Shown here: positions 1 to 11,603 of the stretch, one piece after another
Position numbering within the stretch: the stretch's first letter is position 1
Layout of the letters: every line of letters starts with the position of its first letter
Assembly (NCBI RefSeq): GCF_030253575.1
Contig: NC_080557.1
Span: 43,848,501-43,912,500, forward strand
DNA from: Rhododendron vialii
Lineage: Eukaryota; Streptophyta; Magnoliopsida; Ericales; Ericaceae
Direction of reading: 5' to 3'
Length of the DNA stretch: 64,000 nt
Notes under the pieces: generated by a model
What the model saw: only the letters and a program-made list of their open reading frames with translations
What the model was told of the DNA's origin: nothing
Databases searched by the model: none
Position numbers and translations under genes: made by a program

Positions 1-1489
1 TGGTGCACCCATTGTTGAACTAATGAAAGATTCAGTTATGGACTGATTGTTAAACTACTGCATGTTCTGTTATTGATCACTTTCAGAGTAGGGTTCATAT
101 TACTGAGATTAACTGCACTTTTGAATTTGATGGCACAAATCGTACGGTTTACAATTATATTAGACTGTGGTCGGCAGAACCAGTGAATTTGAGAGTTATG
201 GTGAAGTTGGTTAGCCAAACAATCCACCTGGAGATCTATGGATGGTCTCTAACCAACTGCTACATGGTCTCTAACCAACTGCTACTCATCATGAAATTAT
301 TTACCTCAGTACTCTTCATTAGAATTTTTTTTTTTTGGCGCGGTAAGGGTTGTTTGGTCTAACATACGCATACCTCGACTAATCTCCCCTCTGATCAGGT
401 CACCATCTAATATAGACCTAAGAATTCACGAGAAAAGTTCTGCGGCCTAGCTAGTACAAAGAACTATTTGCCTTTGTTGGAAGTCGAAATGGAGACTTCC
501 ACAAGGCACTTAGACCTTCCGTTTCTACCATGTGAGCTAGATCAAGAAAATTGAACACGCATTGAGAGGTCATGGTGTAGTGTGATGGCAAGCGATTTTA
601 TTCTCCACGGGCTGAACGGGTTCGAGTCACGGAAATTAGCCCTTCTACAAATTGTGAAAGTAATGGTATCTGTCTGTCACCTTTTCGGACATATGCATTC
701 GTATCGATATATCAATTTCCATTAGCATGATGCCCTCTATTAGTTCACATCAATCTAGACCGGAGCCAAGTGTTATTTGCTTAGAGCTCTGTGACTAAGG
801 GTGGAGGGATGTTACAGCAAATGGACTTAGAAAAAACCCAAGTTGAAATAGCATAGTACGATTGGTGTAGTCTTAAGTATTTGACCTACTGTCCATACAT
901 CCCGCCTCAGCTCTTGGTGGTTTTAGTCACGAGAATTAACCTTCGAACAAATGATCTTTTCCGCAATCGTGTTACTCTCTCCGTTTCTGAAAGTTACCTA
1001 TGTTTTACAACTTTGATTCAACCAAAGCAAATGAATTAAGGCCATTAAGCTGCTTACGGCTACGAAAACGCGATGACCGAAAACATGTAATTATGGATAG
1101 TAAAACTGGATTAAGTGGGTTCTATAGTTTTATTAGTGCATAAACATCTAATCCATGAATAGCTACCTAACCAGACCAGGCCATGCCAAAAGGTTCGGTT
1201 ACCAATCGCACTGACATAGGAATGGTTGTAGCCCGCCAGGTTTAAAAAAATGACTTAAGGTATCTTAGGTACATTCTCTAATCAGTATGCTTTATTTAAT
1301 TTCAAAAAGATTTAAAATAGAATCAAGTGAGGCTTTACTATAATAATTTAATCAAAGTTGAAAGAGTCCAAGGAAGAAACCTTCCAATATCTTGAAACCC
1401 ACTCAAGTTGACCTTGACCAACCGGCGCACCACGAAATATCCTTTGCCACCATTGTTTGACCCTTCCAAAAGCTTTTATTGATTAGAAA
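1..1489. other. Intergenic spacer, no gene seen
   Basis: No long open frame or spliced family match is visible on either strand. It contains a 22-bp exact tandem duplication (242-285) and a tRNA-like block at about 560-700 in which a B-box-like GGGTTCGAGTCAC follows a weak A box, as in plant Au-type SINEs. That SINE reading is tentative. The rest shows nothing recognisable. Confidence 0.6.
242..285. repeat. 22-bp exact tandem duplication
   Basis: The unit ATGGTCTCTAACCAACTGCT plus AC is present twice with no spacer. It is a simple local duplication with no sign of a function. Confidence 0.9.
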
Positions 1490-1695
1490 ATCTTTTTCTT
1501 ATTAATCAGATATTTGAATCAACTAATGAGCACCTCAATGAATCCCACACCAATTTTACCGTCCATTAGCAGAGCAGAAATTAAACTCTGGACAAATCCA
1601 TATATAGATTTGTCCTGTGGCAGTTGATAGCATCTAAAAGGTTTCGAACGTGAGATCTAGGAGGAAGTAAACCCCTAACTACCAAGCCTTAGAAA
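1490..1695 (-). mobile_element. SINE-like tRNA-derived element
   Basis: Read on the minus strand, a tRNA-like head (GGCTTGGTAGTTAGGGG as A-box region, CACGTTCGAAACC as B box) is followed by about 150 bp of unique body ending in an AT-rich tail. This is the layout of plant tRNA-derived SINEs. A related head occurs on the plus strand at 38665. Ends and target duplication were not resolved. Confidence 0.45.
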
Positions 1696-2269
1696 CTTTT
1701 TTTATTTATTTATGTTTGCAGCAATGTTTTACTAGCATATGCATCTACAATAAGAGAAGAAATACCACTAGAAAAATTATTGCTGAAATAACTTTCTTTG
1801 TGCTTGTGTGAATGGCTGCATTGGTTACTTTGTTTGAACCAGTTCTTCTTCACAAGCAACATAAGAACAATTTCTTCTTCCTTTTGACTGTCAAAAAATC
1901 TGAAATCAATTCCTTTCAAACAAATACATCTAAAGGGAAGATACACCAGGTGTGATGATACCACAATGATTGAGGTTCTACACTTCTGAGGCTAACATAC
2001 ATGTTAATGAACTTCTACAACATACACCTTTGAATATACAAATTACAAACTCTTTTCAAAGAAACAACTACCCATACGCGTACATATACAAACCAAATCC
2101 CCAAGAAACAAATAAACAAATGAATCTGACATCCTTACCCTATTATTGTATTGAAATCTTGACTGTTTCTGAGGTAAACCAACCTTTGTAGCAAGTTTTT
2201 GCTGATAACTAGGTGTTTCAGCCAGCTTACGCGCACCTCGACTAATCCCCTTCATAGCAAGTTAGCAAC

Positions 2270-5200
2270 TTAGCTTAGCAATGACTCAAAGATAAAGTCA
2301 CCCCTTGGTTCTTCCTTGGCTCTGGAAAAAAACCCATGGTCTTCTTTTAGGGGTTGACCCATGTAATTGCTCATTGAGTTCCCAAATCCTGAGAATCCGA
2401 AACTCCCTGGACTCTGCAGCATCTCCAGTGTGAAGCGTGTTTCGCCTTCAGATGTGGGTAGCCTCGAATTGTGGCTTGGATTTGTAATTGAGTTGGTGTT
2501 GGAGTAATGGGATGTAGTCGAAGGTCTAATGGCCATGGACGCATTGTTGGGCAAAGGCCTCGCGGCAGAGTGGTTACCGCTGCCGCGTGCTGCCGGAACT
2601 TCGTGGTTATGCTTTCCCTCATAGGTTGTGATCACTGATCTGGGGTCGTCGGATGCTCGCTCGACGTGTTTTCTGACGGGACATCCTTGACTTGTGCACT
2701 TGTAGTAGCTCCTACACAAGTTATCAACAAGCCAACATATTAGGCTATCTCTAAACCTGATATTTTTTTCGTTGTAAACAAGCTGGCAGCACTACTTCTG
2801 AACATATTTCTAGAACAAAGATGTCCAGGTCTGAATTGTTTACTCTCTCTATTGGGTAGGCATCTAACGAGTAGTAGTAATAAGAGGGAACCCTGCTTAT
2901 TAAGCTTATTTTGTCTCTGAATCTTCCCTTATTTGGCGTATCAATTAGGACGCAATTAAGCAAGGGCTACCAAACAGGCATTTAATCTGGGACAGAAACA
3001 ATATTCTGAAGTGCAAGGGTAAGCAGTGCAATCAACTGGATTGAGTATGTCTGTTGTTTCCCATGAATGGTGTCCAAAAAGTTTTCTAGCATATGGACTT
3101 TGAAAGCATCAACCTTTCGACATTAGAGAAAAAAGTAGGGAAAATTTAAGGTTTTAATTTGTTACCTTGGATTAGGATTTCCCTTGACGACCTTCTGCCC
3201 ATATTTCCTCCATCTATACCCGTCATCAAGGATATCAATATTGCTTTTTGTTTGGACTACAACTCTTGGTTCCCTTGATGTACTGCTCCCAGCAGCGGAT
3301 ATACCTTCACTTTCACCCTCAAACTTCCTGAAAAAACGAAATCGAAAATTAACCAAGATCCTCATAGATTACCCAACAATCAAAGGACATCATCTCAATC
3401 AAACTTACATTCTTTTGGCAGCAGTTTCCTCTTCATCGTACTCATCATCCCCGATAGTGATCGAAGAATTCTCTGGTGTCGCACCAGAATCCATCTGTCC
3501 ATTGCCATGTAATGCATAGGACTGATCTGGGAATTCACCGGTCGAATGATTAGAGTGTTGAATTGCTTGAGAAGAAGCTGATGATGATCTCTTAGTAGAG
3601 TGAGGCTTTGGGTGGTTATGACCCCCCTTGTAAATAATCTCTGTGATCTCCCCACTTAGTAAAGACCTCTCAACCTTCTTCTTAGTTGGGCAATTTGGGT
3701 GTGTACATTTGAAATAACTCCGCGGGTTTTCGCTCCCTTTCACTTGCTTCTCTCCATATTTTCTCCAATTGTACCCATCTTCTGATCTCCTCTGCTGTCT
3801 TAGGGACTGTGATGATTGTTTATGCTGATCATAATCTGATTGAAACCCACCATGGTTTTGGGAATTGGTCTGTATTGTGGAAACGTATTCGGGTTTCACC
3901 GTAATGTTTCTTGTAGATAAACCATCTGAATTGGTCATCTGTTGATAACCCCAGTTTTGGCTTTCCTGATAGTTTGAACAATTTTGTGTTAGAGAATCAA
4001 TACCATGTTTGTTTCCTGATATTTTGAACTTCATTATTAAAGAATCAATACCATATTATTGGGTACAATGGATCGTAATGCGACATACGTGATGGACCTC
4101 TCCGCCTAACAATTTAAGGTTTTGGCGTTGGCTACAAAGCTTTTTTGTAGCATCAAAGGAGGGTTCATTTCATCCCATATCAATAACTACCATAAAGCTC
4201 GCACCTCACAATGACAGACTCGAGAAAAGTTGAGACGATAGACCCAAGAAAAGTTACATGCGAGTCTGACATTTTTGTATTGAAAAGCATAACTTTTCGG
4301 GATTGTAAACGATTTTTCTTCACTCAATGAGATCATATGTGCGAAAATCGAGGAGAAAATACAGAGAAAGAGGCAATCTATCTGGAAACATACAGTGGGA
4401 ACTTGAGACTGAAAGCTTGTTGCAGATGATGTTGGAGGCCTGGTTTCAGTCCCGAAAGAGAAACCAGAGTACTTATTTTGCTCTTGTTTGATGCCCTGCT
4501 CATGGTGGCTAGAATTGTTCTTCCAATTGAAGGCCTGAACTGGAAAAGACCCGGTAGTTGGAGATGGTAGAATCTGCAAATAATTTGGAAAACAAAAGTT
4601 TAGTTTCTTTTATGTGGATTTTCATAATAATAAAAATAAAAACAGTGACCATATAAACAAAAGTCATGGGTTGCCCTCCTAAGTCCTAATGCTTTATTTG
4701 GGTCCCGATAGATCAGAGGAAAAATAAGTATAAACCCCTCAAAGTTTAAGCTAGGACTAGGGTTGTTAAACGAAGTAAGCTATTCAAGCTCGACTCGTGT
4801 TGGTGGGTACAGTACGAGGTCATTTAGACTTGAGCAATAAACAAGTCAAACTTGAACACTTCTTTTAAATTGGTTTAGATTTCAAGCCAAACTTAGTAAC
4901 CCGTACTCTATCTTCATTAAAAGCTCATACAATATCAAAGGACTCAAGCTACTACTCGGCTCAGCTTGATTAAACATCGGCTCAAAATCATAAACAAGAC
5001 CAACTCGAACACAATTTTTTAAAAGTTCGTTGCGATTTCAAGCCAACCCCTATCAACCCACTATTCGAATCTTCGCAGCTTGTCTGTGGCTCTAGTTTTG
5101 GTTCCAAGTCCAACTAATTCCACCCTAATTGGTGTCCAATAAATTTGATTTTTGGCATACTTCATGTTCTCAACAAGCAAAATAAAATGAACTATATCGA

Positions 5201-5677
5201 TCATTGATGTGAGATCGTAAGAAATTTTTTACGGGCCAGGATTGGAGACGAGCCGGACTCATGCCTCATGGTTTTTTTTTTCCTCTGTATTCTCAGCAAC
5301 CAAACAGAGCCCAGAAAATGAAATGCAGAAATTACAAGAAAGAACTAAAGTTAAAGATGTAGACATACGTTGGAAGAAGGGAAGAGAACAGGTGAGTCCA
5401 AGAACTCAGACAGGTTAAACCCAGGAGAGAAGTTGAAGAAAGAAGGGGAGACAGCATGGGGTGAGGTCGGGATCGAAGGCGGCGGAATCGACTTGAATTT
5501 GGGCACGCCGGAGCCGGTTCTCTCGGCTATGCGGTCGGACAGTCCGCGGCTGACGGCGGAGGAGGAGGGGTAGTCTCCGGCGAGGAGGTCGGTGAAGGAG
5601 GTGGCGGAGGATGACATGAATTGGGTTTTTGAGAAGGAAGAGAAGTTTGTTTGTGGTGTGATATGGGTAGAGGCCAT
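2270..5677 (-). CDS. WRKY33: Group I WRKY transcription factor, WRKY33 type
   Basis: Exons are 5369-5677, 4394-4573, 3409-3965, 3166-3327 and 2270-2711, all joined by GT-AG sites with consistent phase, giving 549 aa. Residues about 40-95 hold an SP-rich cluster (TSP, VSP, FSP, DSP), known in this clade as MAP-kinase phosphorylation sites. The N-terminal WRKY domain (about 225-288) reads WRKYGEK with a C-X4-C-X23-H-X-H finger. The C-terminal domain (about 383-450) reads WRKYGQK with C-X4-C-X23-H-X-H and carries the family's usual intron after its NPNPR arginine. The C-terminal domain normally binds W boxes (TTGACC/T). WRKY33-type proteins act in the nucleus in defence and stress responses. The whole layout and the end FESLLS fit WRKY33/25/26. 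Oddities are Q-to-E in the first WRKY heptapeptide and one extra residue in its finger. Exact orthology within the clade is inferred. Confidence 0.93.
4740..5100. repeat. MITE-like sequence in WRKY intron 1
   Basis: Intron 1 of the WRKY gene (4574-5368, 795 bp) contains a stretch rich in repeated AAGCTCG/GGCTC-type words. It resembles the GGCTCG-rich MITE in intron 2 of the U2B'' gene at about 14245, but is more diverged. No termini or target duplication were found, so the call is weak. Confidence 0.3.
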
Positions 5678-6271
5678 TTGAAGAGAGAGAGGAGAGAGAG
5701 GGGGAAGGGGGGTTTATATGGTGGTAGGGGTGAGAAGAGAGGAGGAAGGTGTGGGGGAGATTGTATTCGTATTGAACAAGTAACAAGTAAATAAATTGAG
5801 AAAATCTTGTTCACAGAGCAGCTGTAAATAAGTATGTATGGAGCTCAATTTTGATTATTCAAAAGTGTTTTTGACGATACGGATTCAAGTTAATATTTTA
5901 CCGATCGAAGATTAAAAACACATCTAATTGTTAATTGTCGAAACGGACGGCTGAGATCGCTCAACTTCGTAAAGAGCTAACGGCTCCGGAAATAAATTTC
6001 TATCAAATAAATTACCACCAAAAAATTACTCCAACAAGTAAATAAATACTCGGCAGAGCAGCGAGCGGGCATAAAAAACAAATAAATGTATGATATCTGA
6101 AGTCGTGAGTTTAAATTCTGAGGATGCTTTTAAGAAAAACTTAAGAGTTATTTGGAGGTTTTGTCCGGTCGTTAAATTTTTAGCGATTCGAAAATTAGTC
6201 GGTATGAGCAAGTAGCTCGGACATCTTGTTACTGAGAACAAAAATGCTATGTACAAAGAAATGTTACCTAA

Positions 6272-6329
6272 AATATACTATTTATGATCGGTCACCGATA
6301 TATTTATGGCCGGTCATAAATAGTATATT
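6272..6329. repeat. Hairpin, about 20-bp arms
   Basis: AATATACTATTTATGATCGG (6272-6291) is matched on the other strand by 6310-6329 with a single mismatch across an 18-bp loop. It may be the remnant of a small MITE or a structural element in the WRKY upstream region. Confidence 0.7.
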
Positions 6330-6463
6330 CCATGTCATTTTCGAATAAAATTTCTTTGCATCGAAAAGAACTTTTTTTCTCTCACCTACACAGTGTGTGT
6401 TTTCTCTCTCTTGATATTTTAGCCGTCTCGCCGGAGGCATCTTCCGAGAAAGATGCTAGATGT

Positions 6464-6530
6464 TTGACCGTTGAAAATGGTAGGGTACTAAAAAAACCTT
6501 TTTTGTTGGTCAAAATTTGTGGGTTTGACT
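6464..6530. promoter_or_regulatory. W-box cluster upstream of the WRKY gene
   Basis: Three W-box cores lie within 67 bp: TTGACC at 6464-6469, its reverse complement GGTCAA at 6508-6513, and TTGACT at 6525-6530. They are about 0.8 kb upstream of the WRKY start codon. W boxes are the binding sites of WRKY proteins, and WRKY33-type genes are known to be controlled by WRKY factors including themselves. Control by these particular sites is inferred. Confidence 0.55.
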
Positions 6531-7290
6531 GGCTGGCTAAGCACAAATTAGATAAGCCAAAAAAAGAAAAATGCTACGTGTACGTGCAGGGCATAGATGG
6601 ATATGTCGAGTCCCACACAAATGATTCGAGCTATTAATTAATTTTGAGATATTTTTAAAATTTGTCTTGAAAAAAATCAACTTAATTAGATAATGTAAAT
6701 ACTTGACTCAATTGTATAATTTTCTTCAAAATTCACTTGGAATTCATAATCTTCAATTCTTATATTCTGAACGAAAATTGAACGATTGCAAGTACTTTCA
6801 GTTATGAGCTAATTTTTTTTTAAAACAATATGAAAATTTTATTTTAAAAAAAATCAATGAATAACTTAGATCATTTGTATGAGACATTTGAAGTCGGCCC
6901 CACTGAGTGTCCTGTTCCTACCACGCGGCCTAATTGTAGGAATAATTATGTTTTTTTATAATGGGAAGATTGAATATGGTATTTGTTGTGATATAAGAGT
7001 TCTATGCTGCTTATAAAAATTTAGTGGTTTTGGGTACTGCCGAGTAATGACTCAAAATCTCCCATCATCAACTCATATAGTTAACCATGACCATGAGCCT
7101 CGTTTGAATGCATGATTGTGAAACGGATAGGAACTAGTAGCACAACCTGGATTTTCGATAAGTGAGATCGGAAATTTAAACTATGTGTAATTCAAGAACG
7201 AAATCTTTGATTTGTTTTGAGGAACAAACAAACTAGCGCTACATTTGAAAATTTTGTGGGTAGAAATTCTATTTGAGTACTGCTATATAC

Positions 7291-7652
7291 ACCGACCATT
7301 TTGGACCGAAACCGTACCGACGGCCGCGCGCGGCCGTCTCCGGCCACCGGACGGCCGATCCGAGCCGTCCAAAAATTTTAAAAAAAAAAACCGAGGGGCC
7401 CAACGCGGGAATCAACGTCATCCGATGTGTGTAGGGTGCTTGATCTAAACACCCTATTTTTCGTGTATACATATATACACGAAAAATAGGGTGTTTAGAT
7501 CAAGCACCCTACACACATCGGATGACGTTGATTCCCGCGTTGGCCCCTCGGTTTTTTTTTTTAAAATTTTTGGACGGCTCGGATCGGCCGTCCGGTGGCC
7601 GGAGATGGCCGCGCGCGGCCGTCGGTACGGTTTCGGTCCAAAAATGGTCGGT
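7291..7652. mobile_element. Foldback element, long nearly perfect inverted repeat
   Basis: The two halves are reverse complements around a centre at 7471/7472, with arms of about 180 bp and few mismatches. Each arm runs from ACCGACCATTTT through a very GC-rich part (GGCCGCGCGCGGCC), an A tract, and CACCCTATTTTTCGTGTAT at the centre. No transposase is encoded. Related pieces lie at 30236-30300 and 37239-37418, so it belongs to a dispersed family. It is a non-autonomous foldback MITE; its superfamily is unknown. Confidence 0.85.
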
Positions 7653-9208
7653 ACACATAGGATTTTCCATTCTATTTTGACTCTTTTTTTTCTTAAGTAC
7701 AAAATTCTTGTATGGATTGGGACAAAAATAAATTTTAAAGTGGGGTCAAATTAGTAAAAATAGGATAAAAATTATCCTTATCTCTGTGAAAATTTGATAG
7801 CCAGTGGGGTCAGCTGCCCACTCTTGTCTCTATGTCCCTCCGCCACTGATAGGAACACGACGTGACAGTATCGCAAGAAGATCAGTAAATTTTATAGGAA
7901 GCCAAATTGCGTGCTTTACTCCTTGTTCGGTTTGGGTTTTGAGAGAGATTTTTTAAAGTAATGAGTGGAGATAGATAGATACAGTGCTCAAAAATTTTGA
8001 GACCCCAAATCAAACAGGGCCGAGTTAATGTGGGTAATGCGTGCAAAATGCAAAAGCAAAAGAAATGAATATTGCAATCAAAGCGTAGCTGCGACCATTT
8101 CGAAGGCGGCATATAAACGTCTTTTTTTAACTATAATATCTAACTCTTTTTTTTAAACTATAGTATTATCTAACTTGTTCATGACTTTATCGATATTATT
8201 CGACATGTCGAATTTTATCGCAAATATATATATATTACTTCTTAAACAGTTTAAAGAATCTGGATGAATCTCCAAAATGAAAGTTTGAAGAGATGCTAAT
8301 ATTTTATATACCAGCGGAGGTTAGCAAAGTGTTAGTAGGTTAGTCGGCCACAAGGAAATTCAAAGGTTATCAATAGTCCTGAATCCCAAACGCCCACGAC
8401 GGGATGTGTAAAATGGGAATTCTGGAGGGGAGCAAACCTCCATATCTATAGCCAAAAGTAATTCTCATCTCACTTGTTAGTTTTGAGATGATGCAAATGT
8501 GATTTGATTTTTCATTATATACTATTTAGCTTCTGGCATATTATGTGCCGCAGATCCCGGCATACCCCCACAACAAAATAAATAAAGCAGGAATTTTTTT
8601 GCGCAGATTGGAACAAGTGGAATATCTTGCTCCTCGAACAATGCCACGTAGTGTTTCAATTTTTTTTTTTCTCACCGCTCTGCTACGTAGTGTGACATTG
8701 TGTTCGCTTTGGGTATCCAATAAATTTTTTATACAATTATTACTCTCATTTCTCTATCCCTCCCTCTCCACTCATTAACCCAAAAACCTTCCCGTAAAAC
8801 CAAACCAATCCAAAAAGCTTGCCGTAAACCCAAACCAAACAAATACACGGCTGCATAAGTTGAAGATGAGGACAATTGCACGTGCCAAAACTTGTGTCGC
8901 AAAACTACCACCTACTACCAAGGAGGAGTACAAGACATGAATCAAGCCATGTTTTAGTTTATTTGTCAAAATTTTGGATGAATATGGAGGACGTGGATGT
9001 GTTCAGATACTAATAAGAAGACGTACAAAACAAGTACTCGTATTAGGCAAGAGGCTGCTCTGCTCGCTGGGAAAACTATTTCTGAAATTTGAATAAAACT
9101 ATTTCTACGCAAAAATAAAACGACGTATATATAACCATTTCGTTATTTCTGTTTTCTAAAACTAGAAAACGGAAGTGGGAAAAAATAACCAATCATACAT
9201 ACGAAGTG
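7653..9208. other. Intergenic spacer with transposon debris
   Basis: No gene seen. The piece at about 7720-7852 ends with CCTCCGCCACTG, resembling the terminus of hAT-type elements found elsewhere in the window. 8306-8406 is a diverged copy of the body of the SINE at 40083 and 63110. The remainder is AT-rich and unremarkable. Confidence 0.5.
8306..8406 (-). mobile_element. Diverged SINE fragment
   Basis: The stretch aligns with the 3' body of the SINE copies in the MFS introns (shared order: CAGCGG, GTTAGCA, a CCACA/CAAGG block, ATTCAAAG, CTGAATTCCAAAC-like). The tRNA-like head is not recognisable here. Confidence 0.4.
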
Positions 9209-9306
9209 TTAGGATCAGATATGTCATTCTAGGGAGTGCCAAACAATGTTTCTCTGTTTAGGATCAGATATGTCATTCTAGGGAGTGCCAAACAATGTTT
9301 CTCTGT
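9209..9306. repeat. 49-bp exact tandem duplication
   Basis: A 49-bp unit starting TTAGGATCAGATATGTCATT occurs twice head to tail (9209-9257 and 9258-9306) with no differences, which suggests a very recent duplication or an assembly artefact. Confidence 0.9.
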
Positions 9307-11603
9307 TCCCCTCCGCCCCCTCTCCATCAACAGATTGGGATATAGAGCGGATATCAGGTTAACTGTCAATGGGTGCTATATCAATTGGCTTCACATCAAC
9401 TTTTTTTAGCGTTAGTTTACCAATTTCAATATTATGCTCTCTCTCTCTCTCTCTCTCTCATCACGTCACAGAAAAAAACCCAAAAAAGAAAGCTATTCAA
9501 TTACGACTACAATTCAAATTGATATTCATATGTGGCATCAGTAGGAAGTTCTATATTACGTCTAGTGGGGAGAAAATTGTTTCAAATGAACGGCCGGCAG
9601 TGAACAAACAATTGACTAATTGGTCTTTAAAATTGTAGGGATGAAAATAGAGTTAACGTGTACCATATCCGATAGTATTTATTTTCTGGGTGTATTCCCC
9701 ATAAGAACCCGGGAAGGATTTATCCACCTCATACGTAAGACATTATAACTCGGTATTGGATCTTTCTGGGTGTATAAGAACCGGGGAAGGATTTATCGAA
9801 CTTCGCATGGAAGACCTTATAACTCAGTATTCGATCCAATAGATCGATTCATTTGTGAATCCAAACCAAACGAAAGACTTATCGAGGCCTCTCGCTTACC
9901 AGGTGAACACAATCAACTCTCGGGTTTACTTCTCACCCAGGACCTAAAGCAAGCTAAAATGAAAGAAACTATGGTCTCAAGGTGCCAGTCAATTCTCATT
10001 GGCAATTGGCAATGCAGATAGTAACATACGTCGTGGCAAGGGTGTGTAACGTGACTTTGACAGAATAAGGTACGGAAATGAACTTTGACTCTATACCAAG
10101 AAGCCGAGAAACTAGTCAGCAATTGCCTATCTTAGTTGGTAGGTGAAGTTACCTTCTTAACTTCCATCAAAAAATAAAAATAAAAAGAAGCCGAGAAACT
10201 GGGAAAATTATTTGGTAGTCCTGGGAAAATTACGTAGTTCTCACAGAAATGTGTAGTGAATAAAGGTGTTGGGTACCACGTGATCGAAGATGCCCCAAGA
10301 CTACCGAATAATTACTCTGAGAAACTGGGAAAGGGTCAAAGAAGTCGAAACCGGCCCACCCAAATAAAACTCAGAAATCAGCATGGTTCTGTTTTGACCA
10401 GAGATTTTGCTTCCCCCCACCAAGGGATCCAAATGTCTTTCCCAGCACAAATGACTTGCATGCAGTCAAGGTCAAATGTTGAATAGGCTATCAAGAATAT
10501 GCAAATTCTGCAAAGATATGTGGTGGGCAGAGTTTGATCACATCACCATATCATGGCGTACAATGAACTTTTGAGCTTGACAGTATGCAAACAAAATCTG
10601 CAGCCCCAAACATTAGCAATTGGGGGGCCCAGTCAGTTGCAGTTTTACATCGAAAATTACTTTTCATCTAAAATGATTTGCACACACAAAAAAGTCCCTT
10701 TTTCCTGTTATTTTCCGGTATTTGGTTAACCATTGGAAAATATGTTTCAGAACCATGAAGATGAAGGCATCCAAAACAGCAACACAGAGGTAGGACAAAG
10801 GCAAGGGCGCAGCTCCGTAAGTGGAAGTGTGAGGGCGACTGGAAACACTTGATAGTCACCGGGCACGAGTCAGCTAAGGCCATGGCGCAAGGTTGAAGTG
10901 TATGCACAAATGACATACAGGCTTTTTGTCGGGCTTTTTCCCTCTAAACCCATTTTACTTAAACTTTTAACCAACCAAACACGCTGGATTAAATAATTTT
11001 GAGGAGAATATTTTCCGTTGAAACAAAGGGAGCCTAAATTTTGAATGTCAGTGCAGGTAAGATGGAACTCAGTACGATACACTCATTCTAAAAAATATGC
11101 CAGTTGGTTTACTTATATGCCTATTGTAGTCTCGCAATATTTTATCCGGTTAAAATGGCCAGTACTCACTGACTCAATGTTGTTCCTGATTTACTACCCT
11201 ATCCATTGCGTTTGAACCTGATGAACTCATGACCTATGTAGTAATTGTTTGTTATAAATGCTTTCGCATCTCGATGACAACAGTTCTTCTACGATCCGTT
11301 TTCGAAATAACATGCACGTACATATGCAGATGCAGCTAGCCCTACCTCTCTTCTTTTGCTTCATAAAAAAGAGATACGGATTCCTATACAAAAGGCTTCG
11401 ATATGCTCATATCTTAATATGCAATCATGAAAAAGGAGGATAGTTTTTCCAGTTACAGAAGGATAGTTTTCCCAGCTACAGAAAATAGAAAAAGAAAAGC
11501 TTCTGCAATTAGTTAGTTCTAGGGCCAACATTATCACATTTAATATATTATAAGATTACAGATGCTAAAATTCCTTGAAATAAGCTAGCCAAAGATTGAA
11601 TGG
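9307..11603. other. Intergenic region 3' of the U2B'' gene
   Basis: No gene supported. It holds a (CT)n tract at about 9437-9459 and a diverged repeat pair around 9687-9760 and 9765-9835 sharing GGGAAGGATTTATC and CTTATAACTC. Short open frames here have no recognisable family or codon pattern. The part next to 11604 is the 3' flank of the U2B'' gene. Confidence 0.55.

Larger units (their letters stand above)
5678..7290. other. Upstream region of the WRKY gene
   Basis: No coding sequence. Immediately upstream of the WRKY start codon the coding strand is CT-rich (5680-5710), as in many plant 5' leaders. A TATA-like ATATAAA on the minus strand lies near 5711-5718 but is very close to the ATG, so the real start site is unclear. 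W-box cores and a hairpin are listed separately. 6640-7290 is AT-rich and shows nothing specific. Confidence 0.5.

Noticed and set aside
3966..4034. Longer WRKY exon 3 starting at an upstream AG
   Set aside because: The next upstream AG gives a frame that stops when joined to the phase of exon 2; the acceptor at 3966-3968 keeps the frame.
7245..7754. Four open frames in the 7.2-7.75 kb region
   Set aside because: They are the same sequence read on both strands of a palindromic element.
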